Source: Lachnospiraceae bacterium
GTDB taxonomy: Bacteria > Bacillota > Clostridia > Lachnospirales > Lachnospiraceae
Length of the DNA stretch: 11,470 nt
Assembly (NCBI GenBank): GCA_017404585.1
Contig: JAFRCB010000104.1
Location: 1-11,470 of the forward strand
Direction: 5' to 3'
In this document: one piece after another, positions 1-6,699 of the stretch
How the letters are laid out: each line of letters begins with the position of its first letter
Position numbering within the stretch: position 1 is the stretch's first letter
Position numbers and translations under genes: made by a program
Notes under the pieces: generated by a model
The model's input: only the letters and a program-made list of their open reading frames with translations
What the model was told of the DNA's origin: nothing
The model's database searches: none

Positions 1-1
1 G

Positions 2-772
2 CCGGGCATCGATATAATCATAGCTCCCGGGACAAAAAAAGAGAGTGTCCACATCCCGGTCATTATTTCTCAGACCGGTCTCACAGATCTTGTGTATAAT
101 GATTTCTACATCGGTGAGGATGCTGACGTCGTGATCATCGCGGGCTGCGGTATCCACAACTGCGGCGGCGAGCTGTCCCAGCACGACGGCATCCACACAT
201 TCTGGCTCGGAAAGAACTCTCATATCCGCTATGTTGAGAAGCATTACGGTGAGGGGGACGGAAGTAAGAACGTCATGAATCCGACCACGATCGTACATCT
301 TGACGAGGGCGCTTCCATGGAGATGGAGACGACCCAGATCGCCGGCATCGATGATACGGACCGGAGAACAGAAGGCGATCTTAAAGCCGGAGCAAAGCTC
401 GAGGTCAGAGAGAAGATTCTTACGAACGGCGTACAGAACGCAAAGACATATTTTAATGTTGATCTCAATGGGGAGGGCTGCTCGGCCAATGTGGTGAGCC
501 GCAGCGTCGCCCGCGAGAACAGCACTCAATTCTTTGACAGCCGCCTCAACGGAAATGCGCCATGTGCCGGCCATTCCGAGTGCGACTCGATTATTATGGA
601 GAACGGCAGGGTCACGGCGTGTCCGTCCCTCACTGCCAATAATATCGACGCAAGCCTGATCCATGAAGCAGCCATCGGAAAAATCGCCGGTGAGCAGCTC
701 ATGAAACTGATGACACTGGGGCTTACCGAGAAGGAAGCCGAGGAACAGATTGTCAACGGGTTCCTGAAATAA
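2..772 (+). CDS. SufB/SufD-family Fe-S cluster assembly scaffold, SufB-like (5' end missing)
   Basis: This is the C-terminal 256 residues of a SUF-system scaffold, the cytosolic protein that pairs with the ATPase SufC to build Fe-S clusters. The frame is open from base 2. The GTG at 92 lies inside conserved sequence (IISQTGLTDLVYNDF), so the gene starts left of the window. Family features visible are the HNCGGELSQHDGIH segment, the SRSVARENS segment, GHSECDS (codons near 569-586) and the C-terminal HEAAIGKI followed by a helix ending VNGFLK. By my recollection of E. coli SufB, its functional Cys405 and Glu434 match the Cys at 581-583 and the Glu at 665-667 here. That makes it SufB-like rather than SufD-like. 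In Clostridia this short form usually follows an ABC ATPase gene, presumably just outside the window. Family assignment is firm; the SufB versus SufD label is less so. Confidence 0.9.
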   Translation, partial: PGIDIIIAPGTKKESVHIPVIISQTGLTDLVYNDFYIGEDADVVIIAGCGIHNCGGELSQHDGIHTFWLGKNSHIRYVEKHYGEGDGSKNVMNPTTIVHLDEGASMEMETTQIAGIDDTDRRTEGDLKAGAKLEVREKILTNGVQNAKTYFNVDLNGEGCSANVVSRSVARENSTQFFDSRLNGNAPCAGHSECDSIIMENGRVTACPSLTANNIDASLIHEAAIGKIAGEQLMKLMTLGLTEKEAEEQIVNGFLK

Positions 773-814
773 AGCTGAAAAACTTGCACACCAACGGACG
801 AAAGGGCTATAACG

Positions 815-1699
815 ATGGAAAATTATGTTATTTACACTGACACATCCGCCGATGTGAATAAAGAGTTCCTCAGGAACAACGAGCTGTTTTTTGTACCTAT
901 GACGTATACGCTGGGCGAGGAAGAACGGATTTGCCGCGGGATGGAAGATGAGGACCTCCTGAAAAAATTTTATGCCGGACAGCGGTCAGGCGACCTCACA
1001 CACACAAGCCAGATTACTCCGCAGCAGTATATAGATACATTTGAAAAACATCTTGCGCGCGGCGAATCAGTGATCTATCTGTCCCTGTCGAGCGGACTTA
1101 CAAAGACTTTCGACAGTGTGCGAATTGCGAAGATGGATATGGATGAGAAATATCCAAACGCGAAGATATACCCGGTCGATACATTGTCCGCAACAGGTGG
1201 AATGGGACTGCTCGCCGAGCTGGCGGTCAGAAATAAAAAGAGCGGTATGAGCGCTGCTGAAAATGCAGCCAATCTTGAGGAAATGAGCCACAAGGTCTGC
1301 CATATCTTTATGGTGGAGGACCTCATGTATCTGAAGCGAGGAGGACGAATTTCCGCTGCTACAGCTGTTGTAGGCACCGTCATGAACATTAAGCCGATTC
1401 TGGTCATTGATCAGGAAGGAAAGCTCATCACTGTGGCCAAGAAACGCGGTGAGAAGCTTGCCCTCAGAGAACTGATGACGAGATATCTGGACAGCCGGGA
1501 TACAAGATACGGTAAGGAAGCATATATAGTTCATGCGGATGCCGGTGAACGTCCGGCAATTCTGGAAGAAATGCTGAAGCGGCACGACGCGTCTGTCAAC
1601 TACACAGAGATGTATCTCTCTCCGATCATCGGCGCGCACACCGGCCCCGGCATGACGGCGATCCTTTTCTTCGGCGACCGCGCTAAGATATGCGAGTGA
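815..1699 (+). CDS. DegV family protein (fatty-acid-binding, FakB-like)
   Basis: This 294-residue protein has the usual DegV length and layout. DegV/FakB proteins bind a fatty acid in the cytosol; in bacteria with FakA the bound acid is phosphorylated for phospholipid synthesis. Visible motifs are the N-terminal strand and loop YTDTSADV (residues 7-14), THTSQ at 63-67, SSGLTKTFDS at 92-101, VDTLSATGG at 121-129, EDLMYLKRGGRIS at 168-180 and the C-terminal IIGAHTGPG at 271-279. The Thr/Ser of THTSQ and the Ser of SSGLT sit where FakB proteins contact the carboxylate. The ATG is preceded by AAAGGG eight bases upstream. The gene lies 42 bp after the SufB-like gene with no terminator between, so co-transcription is likely. 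No FakA kinase gene is seen nearby. The family call is secure; the lipid ligand is inferred. Confidence 0.93.
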   Translation: MENYVIYTDTSADVNKEFLRNNELFFVPMTYTLGEEERICRGMEDEDLLKKFYAGQRSGDLTHTSQITPQQYIDTFEKHLARGESVIYLSLSSGLTKTFDSVRIAKMDMDEKYPNAKIYPVDTLSATGGMGLLAELAVRNKKSGMSAAENAANLEEMSHKVCHIFMVEDLMYLKRGGRISAATAVVGTVMNIKPILVIDQEGKLITVAKKRGEKLALRELMTRYLDSRDTRYGKEAYIVHADAGERPAILEEMLKRHDASVNYTEMYLSPIIGAHTGPGMTAILFFGDRAKICE

Positions 1700-1701
1700 T
1701 T

Positions 1702-1740
1702 CTACGTAACGGTTCTACATAACGGTCCTACGTAACGGTT
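1702..1740 (+). repeat. Three tandem copies of a 13-bp repeat
   Basis: Three head-to-tail 13-mers with consensus CTACGTAACGGTT lie at 1702-1714, 1715-1727 and 1728-1740. The middle copy differs at two positions (CTACATAACGGTC). The array begins three bases after the DegV stop codon. Its last nine bases (1732-1740) are also the start of the left arm of the long palindrome that follows, so the array looks like an amplified arm terminus. No function is known to me. Confidence 0.85.
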
Positions 1741-1937
1741 CAGACAGACTGTAACGAAGTTTTGAATCCGGCACAGGCACCATCTTCATCGAAAAACGCA
1801 GGCCCTTCTCTGCGAGCTTGAGCAGCGGCGACCAGCCGCCACTGCTCGATCTCTCAGTCGGACCTGCAATGTTTTCTCATGAAGATGGATGCCTGCTCCG
1901 GAAGCGAACTGCATGAGCAGTCTGTCTGAACTGTTAC
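1732..1937. repeat. Long imperfect inverted repeat (~206 bp), possible MITE-like element or structured RNA
   Basis: The two halves are complementary along most of their length. The outer arms 1732-1751 and 1918-1937 match at 19 of 20 positions, and the one mismatch would be a G-U pair in RNA. Moving inward, 1767-1771 pairs with 1898-1902, 1774-1778 with 1891-1895, 1780-1789 with 1879-1888 (ten exact pairs), 1798-1802 with 1863-1867, and 1820-1830 with 1837-1847 (10 of 11). The tip is a six-base loop near 1831-1836. There is no credible reading frame inside. Such elements occur as non-autonomous mobile repeats (MITE/REP-like) or as long structured 3' UTRs. Neither can be chosen from one copy, and I found no clear target-site duplication. 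Confidence 0.85.
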
Positions 1938-1949
1938 TTACATCTGACC

Positions 1950-1999
1950 AAAAAATATAGCTCTTCGTAGGTGCTTGAAAGCATCACGAGGAGCTTTTT
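1950..1999. terminator. Bidirectional intrinsic terminator between convergent genes
   Basis: A hairpin with arms from 1959 (AGCTCTTCGTAGGTGC) and to 1995 (GCATCACGAGGAGCT) closes on a TTGAAA loop. It is followed on the plus strand by a five-T run (1995-1999). On the minus strand, six As at 1950-1955 give a U-run after a three-base spacer. It lies between the plus-strand DegV gene and the minus-strand operon ending at 2216, so it can end both transcripts. Confidence 0.8.
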
Positions 2000-2007
2000 G
2001 ATTCATA

Positions 2008-2210
2008 AAAACTTCCCACTCTAAATCCCTGCTATAGCCGCATTCATAAATAATGTACTCGTAGGGCGTCGCCGAGCGGCCGGTACTTGAAAATTCAAGC
2101 GTCAGCCTGAACTTTTCTTATGTACCGCTGCCAGCGAGGCCGAGCGGGAGCGCCCCTGAGGGTACATTTTTATGAGACGGCGTTCTATAGACTAGGCTGT
2201 GGGAAGTTTA
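2008..2210. repeat. Second long imperfect inverted repeat (~203 bp)
   Basis: The outer arms 2009-2019 and 2199-2209 are perfectly complementary over 11 bases (AAACTTCCCAC). Further in, CTATAG at 2032-2037 faces CTATAG at 2185-2190. TTCATAAATAATGTAC (2043-2058) pairs with 2162-2176 with one bulge, GGGCG (2064-2068) pairs with 2151-2155, and GGTAC (2082-2086) pairs with 2122-2126. The tip lies around 2100. A direct copy of GCCGAGCGG is present in each half (2071-2079 and 2139-2147). The sequence is unrelated to the palindrome at 1732-1937 although similar in size. It ends five bases before the stop codon of the minus-strand membrane-protein gene, so it would form the 3' UTR of that operon. A short open frame crossing it (from 2120) has no ribosome binding site or recognisable protein. 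Confidence 0.8.
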
Positions 2211-2215
2211 GCAGA

Positions 2216-3811
2216 CTATTTCTCCGTAAAGGAGAGGCCCGCCGCAGCCAGCGGGAGCAGCACATACACGCTGCTGAAGACGTAGAGGCTCTTGGTCTCC
2301 CACACGAGGTGGAACAGGAACACGCCCAACAGGAAGAGAATCGGAAATGCCGCAAAGACCGTGACGGTATCACTGTGACTGTATCTGTCTGTCAATAGCT
2401 GTATCCGACGGATCAGACTCTTTGCCAGGAAAAGGACGCAGCCCGCAAGCAGCACGAGATAAACAATACTGCATATCACGCAGGTGATGTCGTAGGCAGT
2501 GCCTCCGCTGTAGATGTTCCTGAATAGAAAACCGCCGATATTCCCGGCTGAGGTTTCCTGAGGACCGATCCATACAGACTGGAATGTAGGCTCTGACCAT
2601 GTGGAAGCAAGCTTTCTCATAAAGAAGGTGTATGCGTAGTCGTGGTCACCGCGGAAGATTTGAATGCGCTCGCCGATCAGGGCGCGGGCGGCTTCGTCGG
2701 CAGCCTTCTGATCATAACCGCTCTCTTGGAATGTTCTGTAGTTATAGCCGTTGTACCAGCCTTCCGCCCTGGTTCCCTCATCGAGACCCATGGCCATCCA
2801 GGCTGAGCGTGGAATGCTGTTTTCGATTTTGTGACCGCTGACGTTTCCGATGCCGATTTTGAGGATCATATTCGGAAGGATCATGACAGCAATGAGCAGG
2901 ACAGCTGTCACAATGTATCTGATTCTGCCAACGATTTTCTTTTGATCATGTTCAAATGAACGGAGGAATATCAGGACCAGAAGTATTATCTCCGCAATTA
3001 CGCCGATCATGTAATTGCTCCTTAGGACGACAGCTATAGCTCCGAAGAACACCGCACAGACAGCATGGAAAATGTTCCCGCTCTTTTCAAAGTTCACAAG
3101 AGCCAGGAATGAAACGAGCAGCGCTGTGAGTCCGGGGATAATGCCATAGCAGAAGATGCTGAAGAAAAAATGAGGGAGCATCATAAACGACAGCAGTACA
3201 GTCATAAAATTGATCTGGTCGTCGTGGAACAGTGAGTCTGCAATATTGAGCGTGAGAAGATTATTGAGGAGGATCAGTATCAGGTTCAGAATATAGATAT
3301 AGCGAAGCCCCGGCAGGAACCTCTGAAGAAGGCTCAGAATCAATGTGATTCCGATCTGGTGAGGATATGCTGCCAGATAGCCGCTTGCATAAGTCCCTTC
3401 AGCGGTGGCACCATCAAGTATGAGAGAAGAATAATTCCCGTTCTTTATCTCCCCGGCAGCCGTATAAATGGCATACGCGTCTGCGCGCAGGTCTGTGGGG
3501 ACACGAAAAATCAGATAAAGACCGAAGCCCAGATACAGTACTGTGCCGATGACAAAGAACAGAAATGTTCCGCTTTTTGGGAAAAAACCGCGGGAATCTC
3601 TGAATGCGAAGAAACCGAAAGCGATAATACACGCGAGTACTGTCAGCAAGACCAGGTAAAACAGGACATTATTGGTCTCAAATGAAACGAGCTCTGCCTC
3701 CGTCAGCGGCATGAAAGCTGTACCTGTCATATTCAGATATGTGATGAACAGGAGCACGCTCCCGCCAAGGATATAAATAATGCTTCTCAGTATACTGTTA
3801 AGAGTTTTCAA
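2216..3811 (-). CDS. Polytopic membrane protein, GT-C glycosyltransferase-like
   Basis: A 531-residue integral membrane protein with roughly ten to twelve hydrophobic segments. The first three span about residues 10-26, 47-69 and 82-104. The next stretch, from the Asp-containing VPTDLRADAYAIY to YAAYPHQIG, resembles the first outer loop of GT-C enzymes (PMT/ArnT/RgtA-like), which move sugars from lipid-linked donors on the outer membrane face. A further hydrophobic block is followed by an outer domain (about residues 320-430, with WMAMGLDEG and GWYNGYNY). The end, WETKSLYVFSSVYVLLPLAA, is typical of this kind of protein. The start is a TTG, preceded at eight bases by GTGAGG; a later ATG would cut into the first membrane segment. 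It is the last gene of a minus-strand operon, 28 bp after the phosphoesterase. Donor and acceptor cannot be read from the sequence, and the enzyme class is inferred. Confidence 0.7.
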   Translation of the reverse strand: MKTLNSILRSIIYILGGSVLLFITYLNMTGTAFMPLTEAELVSFETNNVLFYLVLLTVLACIIAFGFFAFRDSRGFFPKSGTFLFFVIGTVLYLGFGLYLIFRVPTDLRADAYAIYTAAGEIKNGNYSSLILDGATAEGTYASGYLAAYPHQIGITLILSLLQRFLPGLRYIYILNLILILLNNLLTLNIADSLFHDDQINFMTVLLSFMMLPHFFFSIFCYGIIPGLTALLVSFLALVNFEKSGNIFHAVCAVFFGAIAVVLRSNYMIGVIAEIILLVLIFLRSFEHDQKKIVGRIRYIVTAVLLIAVMILPNMILKIGIGNVSGHKIENSIPRSAWMAMGLDEGTRAEGWYNGYNYRTFQESGYDQKAADEAARALIGERIQIFRGDHDYAYTFFMRKLASTWSEPTFQSVWIGPQETSAGNIGGFLFRNIYSGGTAYDITCVICSIVYLVLLAGCVLFLAKSLIRRIQLLTDRYSHSDTVTVFAAFPILFLLGVFLFHLVWETKSLYVFSSVYVLLPLAAAGLSFTEK

Positions 3812-3839
3812 TGGTCGAACCTCACTGGATGTAATAGTT

Positions 3840-4514
3840 TTATAAGCCTCTTCTCTCCTGCAGACTTACATAGAGATCATAGAGGGGAGAACCGGTCTGT
3901 CCTCTGGCGGGGAAATCGCTCTCGGGGAAATCGATGATCTGATGGTCAAAGCTGTTGACAATTATTGTGCCGCAGCTGTGAGTCATCACGGGACTAAAGT
4001 GTCCGTAGGATTTGTGTACGTGACCGTGAATAAAATATCGGGGTTTCCACTTCTCAAGAAGAGGATTGAAGCACGCAAATCCCATATGGGGCAGGTCGCT
4101 CATATCCCCATAGCCCCGCGCGGGCGCATGGGCCAGCAGGATGTCAAAGCCGTTCATCAGCACAGCCCTGATCTCAGCCATTCTGACCCGCCGCCTCATA
4201 TCGTTTTCCGTGTACTGATTGCTCCCGCTGTTATACCGCATACAGCCCCCGAGCCCCAGGATGCGAAGTCCCTTGTAATTGTAGATTTTATCTTCGATGC
4301 AGATACAGCCTCTGGGCGGCTCCTTATCATATTTACTGTCATGGTTCCCGCGGACGTAGAGGAGAGGACAGTTTGTCAGTGTGACCAAAAATTCCAGATA
4401 AGCAGGAGAGAGGTCTCCGGCGGACAGAATAAGGTCCACACCGCGTAAGCGTTCCGGGTCATAATAATCCCACAGGCTTTTTGATTCCTCATCCGCGATC
4501 GTAAGTATCTTCAT
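3840..4514 (-). CDS. Calcineurin-like metallophosphoesterase, with altered first motif
   Basis: A 224-residue cytosolic protein, short as is common for YfcE/MJ0936-type phosphoesterases, which use two metal ions to cut phosphodiesters or phosphomonoesters. Motifs in order: AGDLS with Asp34, GNHD at 56-59, LLAHAP with His129, and GHVH at 164-167. The usual first motif, D-x-H after the first strand, reads ADEES (Asp8, Glu9, Glu10), so the motif-I His is replaced by an acidic residue. Metal coordination may therefore differ. The ATG is preceded by AAGGAG at five bases, and that site overlaps the stop codon of the upstream BMP-like gene, which implies translational coupling. The membrane-protein gene follows 28 bp downstream. 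The substrate is unknown. The superfamily call is secure. Confidence 0.9.
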   Translation of the reverse strand: MKILTIADEESKSLWDYYDPERLRGVDLILSAGDLSPAYLEFLVTLTNCPLLYVRGNHDSKYDKEPPRGCICIEDKIYNYKGLRILGLGGCMRYNSGSNQYTENDMRRRVRMAEIRAVLMNGFDILLAHAPARGYGDMSDLPHMGFACFNPLLEKWKPRYFIHGHVHKSYGHFSPVMTHSCGTIIVNSFDHQIIDFPESDFPARGQTGSPLYDLYVSLQERRGL

Positions 4515-4519
4515 ACGGA

Positions 4520-4525
4520 CTCCTT
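4520..4525 (-). promoter_or_regulatory. Ribosome binding site overlapping the upstream stop codon
   Basis: AAGGAG on the minus strand lies five bases before the phosphoesterase ATG. It shares its first two bases with the TAA (4524-4526) that ends the BMP-like gene. Ribosomes finishing the first gene would uncover or re-enter at this site, so the two proteins are probably made in step. Confidence 0.75.
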
Positions 4526-6464
4526 ATTTTTTGACGCCCGCGACAGATATGGACTTCTTCGCGCTGTCGTTCATTTCCCATGCCGGAGGAATCTCTCCGT
4601 CGACATTTTCATTCAGCCAGTTGATTGAAAGAATCTCCTCGTAAGTGAGACGGTCTGATCCTGCATCTTTCACGATACCTTCGCGGCTTCTCAGCTCTCC
4701 GTCGAATGGGCTGACAGTGCCTTTCACGAGTCCGTCCCGCAGAAGGTCCATCAGCTTCAGTGTATTATAAGAAAGCTTTTTTGAGTATATCACATCGATG
4801 ACCCCGGATGAAATGCCATACCAGTAGTTCAGGGACTGACTTTTATCTGTCAGTGATTTGGCTTCCCATGCCCCGGTCAGGATGCTTTCGATGATCAGAG
4901 CATAGTACCGTCCCCAGTTCTGCATCGGTGCGGCCAGGTTCTCGGCACTGCCGTCCTCAAGGATGCGGTAGAGGCCGTGACGCCTCTTTTCATCTCTCGG
5001 GGTGATAAATTCCTTGCCGGATATGACGGAAATGCCCCGGGATATAAGGTCTGCTTCCCAGTCATAGTTTTTTTTGCCCGTCCAGACCAGTGTGATACGG
5101 GCTTCGGGATCGATCATTGAAGCTCCGATCGCAAATGCGTTGATCTCCGCCAGCGTTCCGTAAATCGGAGCACCGGCGCAGGAGCCGATTCTGTGGTTGG
5201 GAGCTACGATGGCAGCCAGAGCCCCCATCAGGAATTTGGCCTCATAGGTCCTGGCTTCATAGGAGCGCACGGCGTTGACCGTGAGGCCCGTAGAGCAGTT
5301 GAGGAACTTGATGCTCGGATTATCAATGGCGGCTTTCAGAGCAGCAGGCATCATGAGCGGGGATGTAGTGAAGATGACGTCGTCTTCGTCATCGATCGCC
5401 AGGTTCACGCCCTTGAAGATGGAAGCCTCGTCATTGCAGTTTTCAATCTTGATCGTATCGATCAGATCTCCGTAAATGCGGTGGAGCTCGTTGCGACCCA
5501 GCTCATGGCCGTAGGTCCAGCTGGAGGATGCTTCATCATTTGCATAAAGAAAAGCGGCTTTGAGCGGACGGGAGGCGGTGTAGACCGGCATAACATTGAG
5601 CATCTTCATGATCTTGGCATCATGTAGCGCCCCTGCCTTTTTATCGACCTGCCACGGGCTGTCAATGAGTTTCAGATTTTCGGGATCGGACTCTGTGAGG
5701 AACTCCTTCCATAAGCGGTCCATGTGTTTGCCGAGGGCATCATTTTCGGCGTCGCGCAGAGTCTCAAGAGGATAGATGCCGAGTGAGATGAGCAGAGCAT
5801 CTTCCGCTCTAAGCCCGGTCCGTGAACCTCCTTTTTGATAGAAGACAGCCGCGAACTTCTCGGCCGTGTTCCTTAAGTCTCTCACAAGTGTCTCCGGCCA
5901 CGGCGTGATCAGGTCACGCCCCAGCAGTGCGGCAAGTTTCTCAAAACAGCCCTCGCGGGTGAACATGAACCCGAAGATGCCGGTCACTTCGTAGAAAGGA
6001 AGATATTCATAGTAGATCTGAATGTCGCGGTCATCTGTCTTTTTCGGAAGGCAGCGGATCACGTGGGTCGGGATCGAGTAAGCCCCGAGGTATTTCATGA
6101 CTGAGACCCTCTTATTGCCCTCCTCAACATAGAAGCGCCCCATGTACTCATATGCTTTGACCGGTTCTCTGAGACCCTCTTCGAGCTGCGACTCGTAGAG
6201 GTCAGACCATTTTTTGGCGAATTCCGAGCTTTCCTCCAGAAGCGGCATGAAGTTTTCAGCAAATGCATTCTGCCTGCCGCGTGTCCGCGTACCCGCGTAG
6301 AGATACAGGGGAATCTCGTGAATGCCGAGATCATGTTCGGCAGCAATATCGGAGGAAGAGACATATTCCTCCATTGATGTAAGATAGGGATTTCTGCCGG
6401 ATACAGTTGCCCAGCGTCTGGCACGCTCGCCCTGACGTCTTGCGTCGTTATAATCATTGGTCAT
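4524..6464 (-). CDS. BMP-family ligand-binding protein with ParB-like N-terminal domain, no signal peptide
   Basis: This 646-residue protein joins two recognisable parts. Residues about 45-140 contain GRFYVEEGNKRVSVMKYLG (109-127) followed by IPTHVIR, which matches the ParB/Srx-type core (hydrophobic strand, G-N-x-R, helix, I-P-V). Residues about 300-600 form a BMP/PnrA-like periplasmic-binding fold: LKAAFLYAND at 301, IFTTSPLMM at 364, IKFLNCSTG at 385, RTYEAKFLMGALAA at 405, IGSCAGAPIYG at 426 and ITLVWTG at 457. BMP proteins normally bind nucleosides outside the cell as lipoproteins. This one starts MTNDYNDARRQGERARR with no signal peptide or lipobox, so it should be cytosolic. The ATG follows AAGGAGGTG at nine bases. 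No ABC permease or ATPase gene is adjacent. It heads the operon with a phosphoesterase and a membrane protein. A nucleoside-sensing role is an inference. Confidence 0.85.
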   Translation of the reverse strand: MTNDYNDARRQGERARRWATVSGRNPYLTSMEEYVSSSDIAAEHDLGIHEIPLYLYAGTRTRGRQNAFAENFMPLLEESSEFAKKWSDLYESQLEEGLREPVKAYEYMGRFYVEEGNKRVSVMKYLGAYSIPTHVIRCLPKKTDDRDIQIYYEYLPFYEVTGIFGFMFTREGCFEKLAALLGRDLITPWPETLVRDLRNTAEKFAAVFYQKGGSRTGLRAEDALLISLGIYPLETLRDAENDALGKHMDRLWKEFLTESDPENLKLIDSPWQVDKKAGALHDAKIMKMLNVMPVYTASRPLKAAFLYANDEASSSWTYGHELGRNELHRIYGDLIDTIKIENCNDEASIFKGVNLAIDDEDDVIFTTSPLMMPAALKAAIDNPSIKFLNCSTGLTVNAVRSYEARTYEAKFLMGALAAIVAPNHRIGSCAGAPIYGTLAEINAFAIGASMIDPEARITLVWTGKKNYDWEADLISRGISVISGKEFITPRDEKRRHGLYRILEDGSAENLAAPMQNWGRYYALIIESILTGAWEAKSLTDKSQSLNYWYGISSGVIDVIYSKKLSYNTLKLMDLLRDGLVKGTVSPFDGELRSREGIVKDAGSDRLTYEEILSINWLNENVDGEIPPAWEMNDSAKKSISVAGVKK

Positions 6465-6495
6465 AAGCGCTTACACCTCCTTCACTTATGCGTTA

Positions 6496-6523
6496 ATAAT
6501 ACCAGAAATGAGCGGAAAAGTAA
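6496..6523 (-). promoter_or_regulatory. Sigma-A-type promoter with extended -10 for the BMP-like operon
   Basis: On the minus strand a TTACTT box (6518-6523) and a TATTAT box (6496-6501) are 16 bp apart. TGG directly before the -10 makes an extended -10 element. The BMP-like start codon is about 30 bases downstream, after a strong ribosome binding site (6474-6482). Confidence 0.65.
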
Positions 6524-6619
6524 CTATAAATCAAGAGTGCGAAGCACCTTCATCATTGCCCGGCTGCGATCCGTCCCGAGACTTGAATCTGACACAGGTT
6601 TGTACCTCACATCAGAGAT

Positions 6620-6682
6620 AAAAAAACTGCCCTGTCCGGAAGAGCATACCCTAATCGGATATGAGCTCCCGGGCGGGGCAGT
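6620..6682 (-). terminator. Intrinsic terminator of the lipoprotein gene
   Basis: Read on the minus strand, ACTGCCC (6676-6682) pairs with GGGCAGT (6626-6632), with further CCGG and GC pairing inside and a smaller ATATCC/GGGTAT hairpin at the tip. A run of seven Us (6620-6626, partly shared with the stem) follows. It lies 18 bp past the lipoprotein stop codon and insulates the BMP-like operon promoter downstream. The plus strand has no U-run, so it acts in one direction. Confidence 0.85.
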
Positions 6683-6699
6683 TATCACTTTCTGCTGCG

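Noticed and set aside
92..94. GTG as the start of the SufB-like gene
   Set aside because: The same frame is open to the left edge and encodes conserved family sequence before this codon.
1067..1639. 190-codon minus-strand open frame
   Set aside because: It lies wholly inside the DegV gene, whose motifs are intact on the plus strand. The mirror frame shows no family features.
1702..1740. CRISPR-like array
   Set aside because: The 13-bp units are directly adjacent with no spacers and no cas genes are present.
2120..2398. 92-codon plus-strand open frame crossing the second palindrome
   Set aside because: No ribosome binding site; half of it mirrors the membrane-protein gene and the rest is palindrome sequence.
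3942..4448. 168-codon plus-strand open frame
   Set aside because: A shadow of the metallophosphoesterase, which carries all its catalytic motifs on the other strand.
5193..5627. 144-codon plus-strand open frame
   Set aside because: A shadow of the BMP-like gene, without domains or a ribosome binding site.
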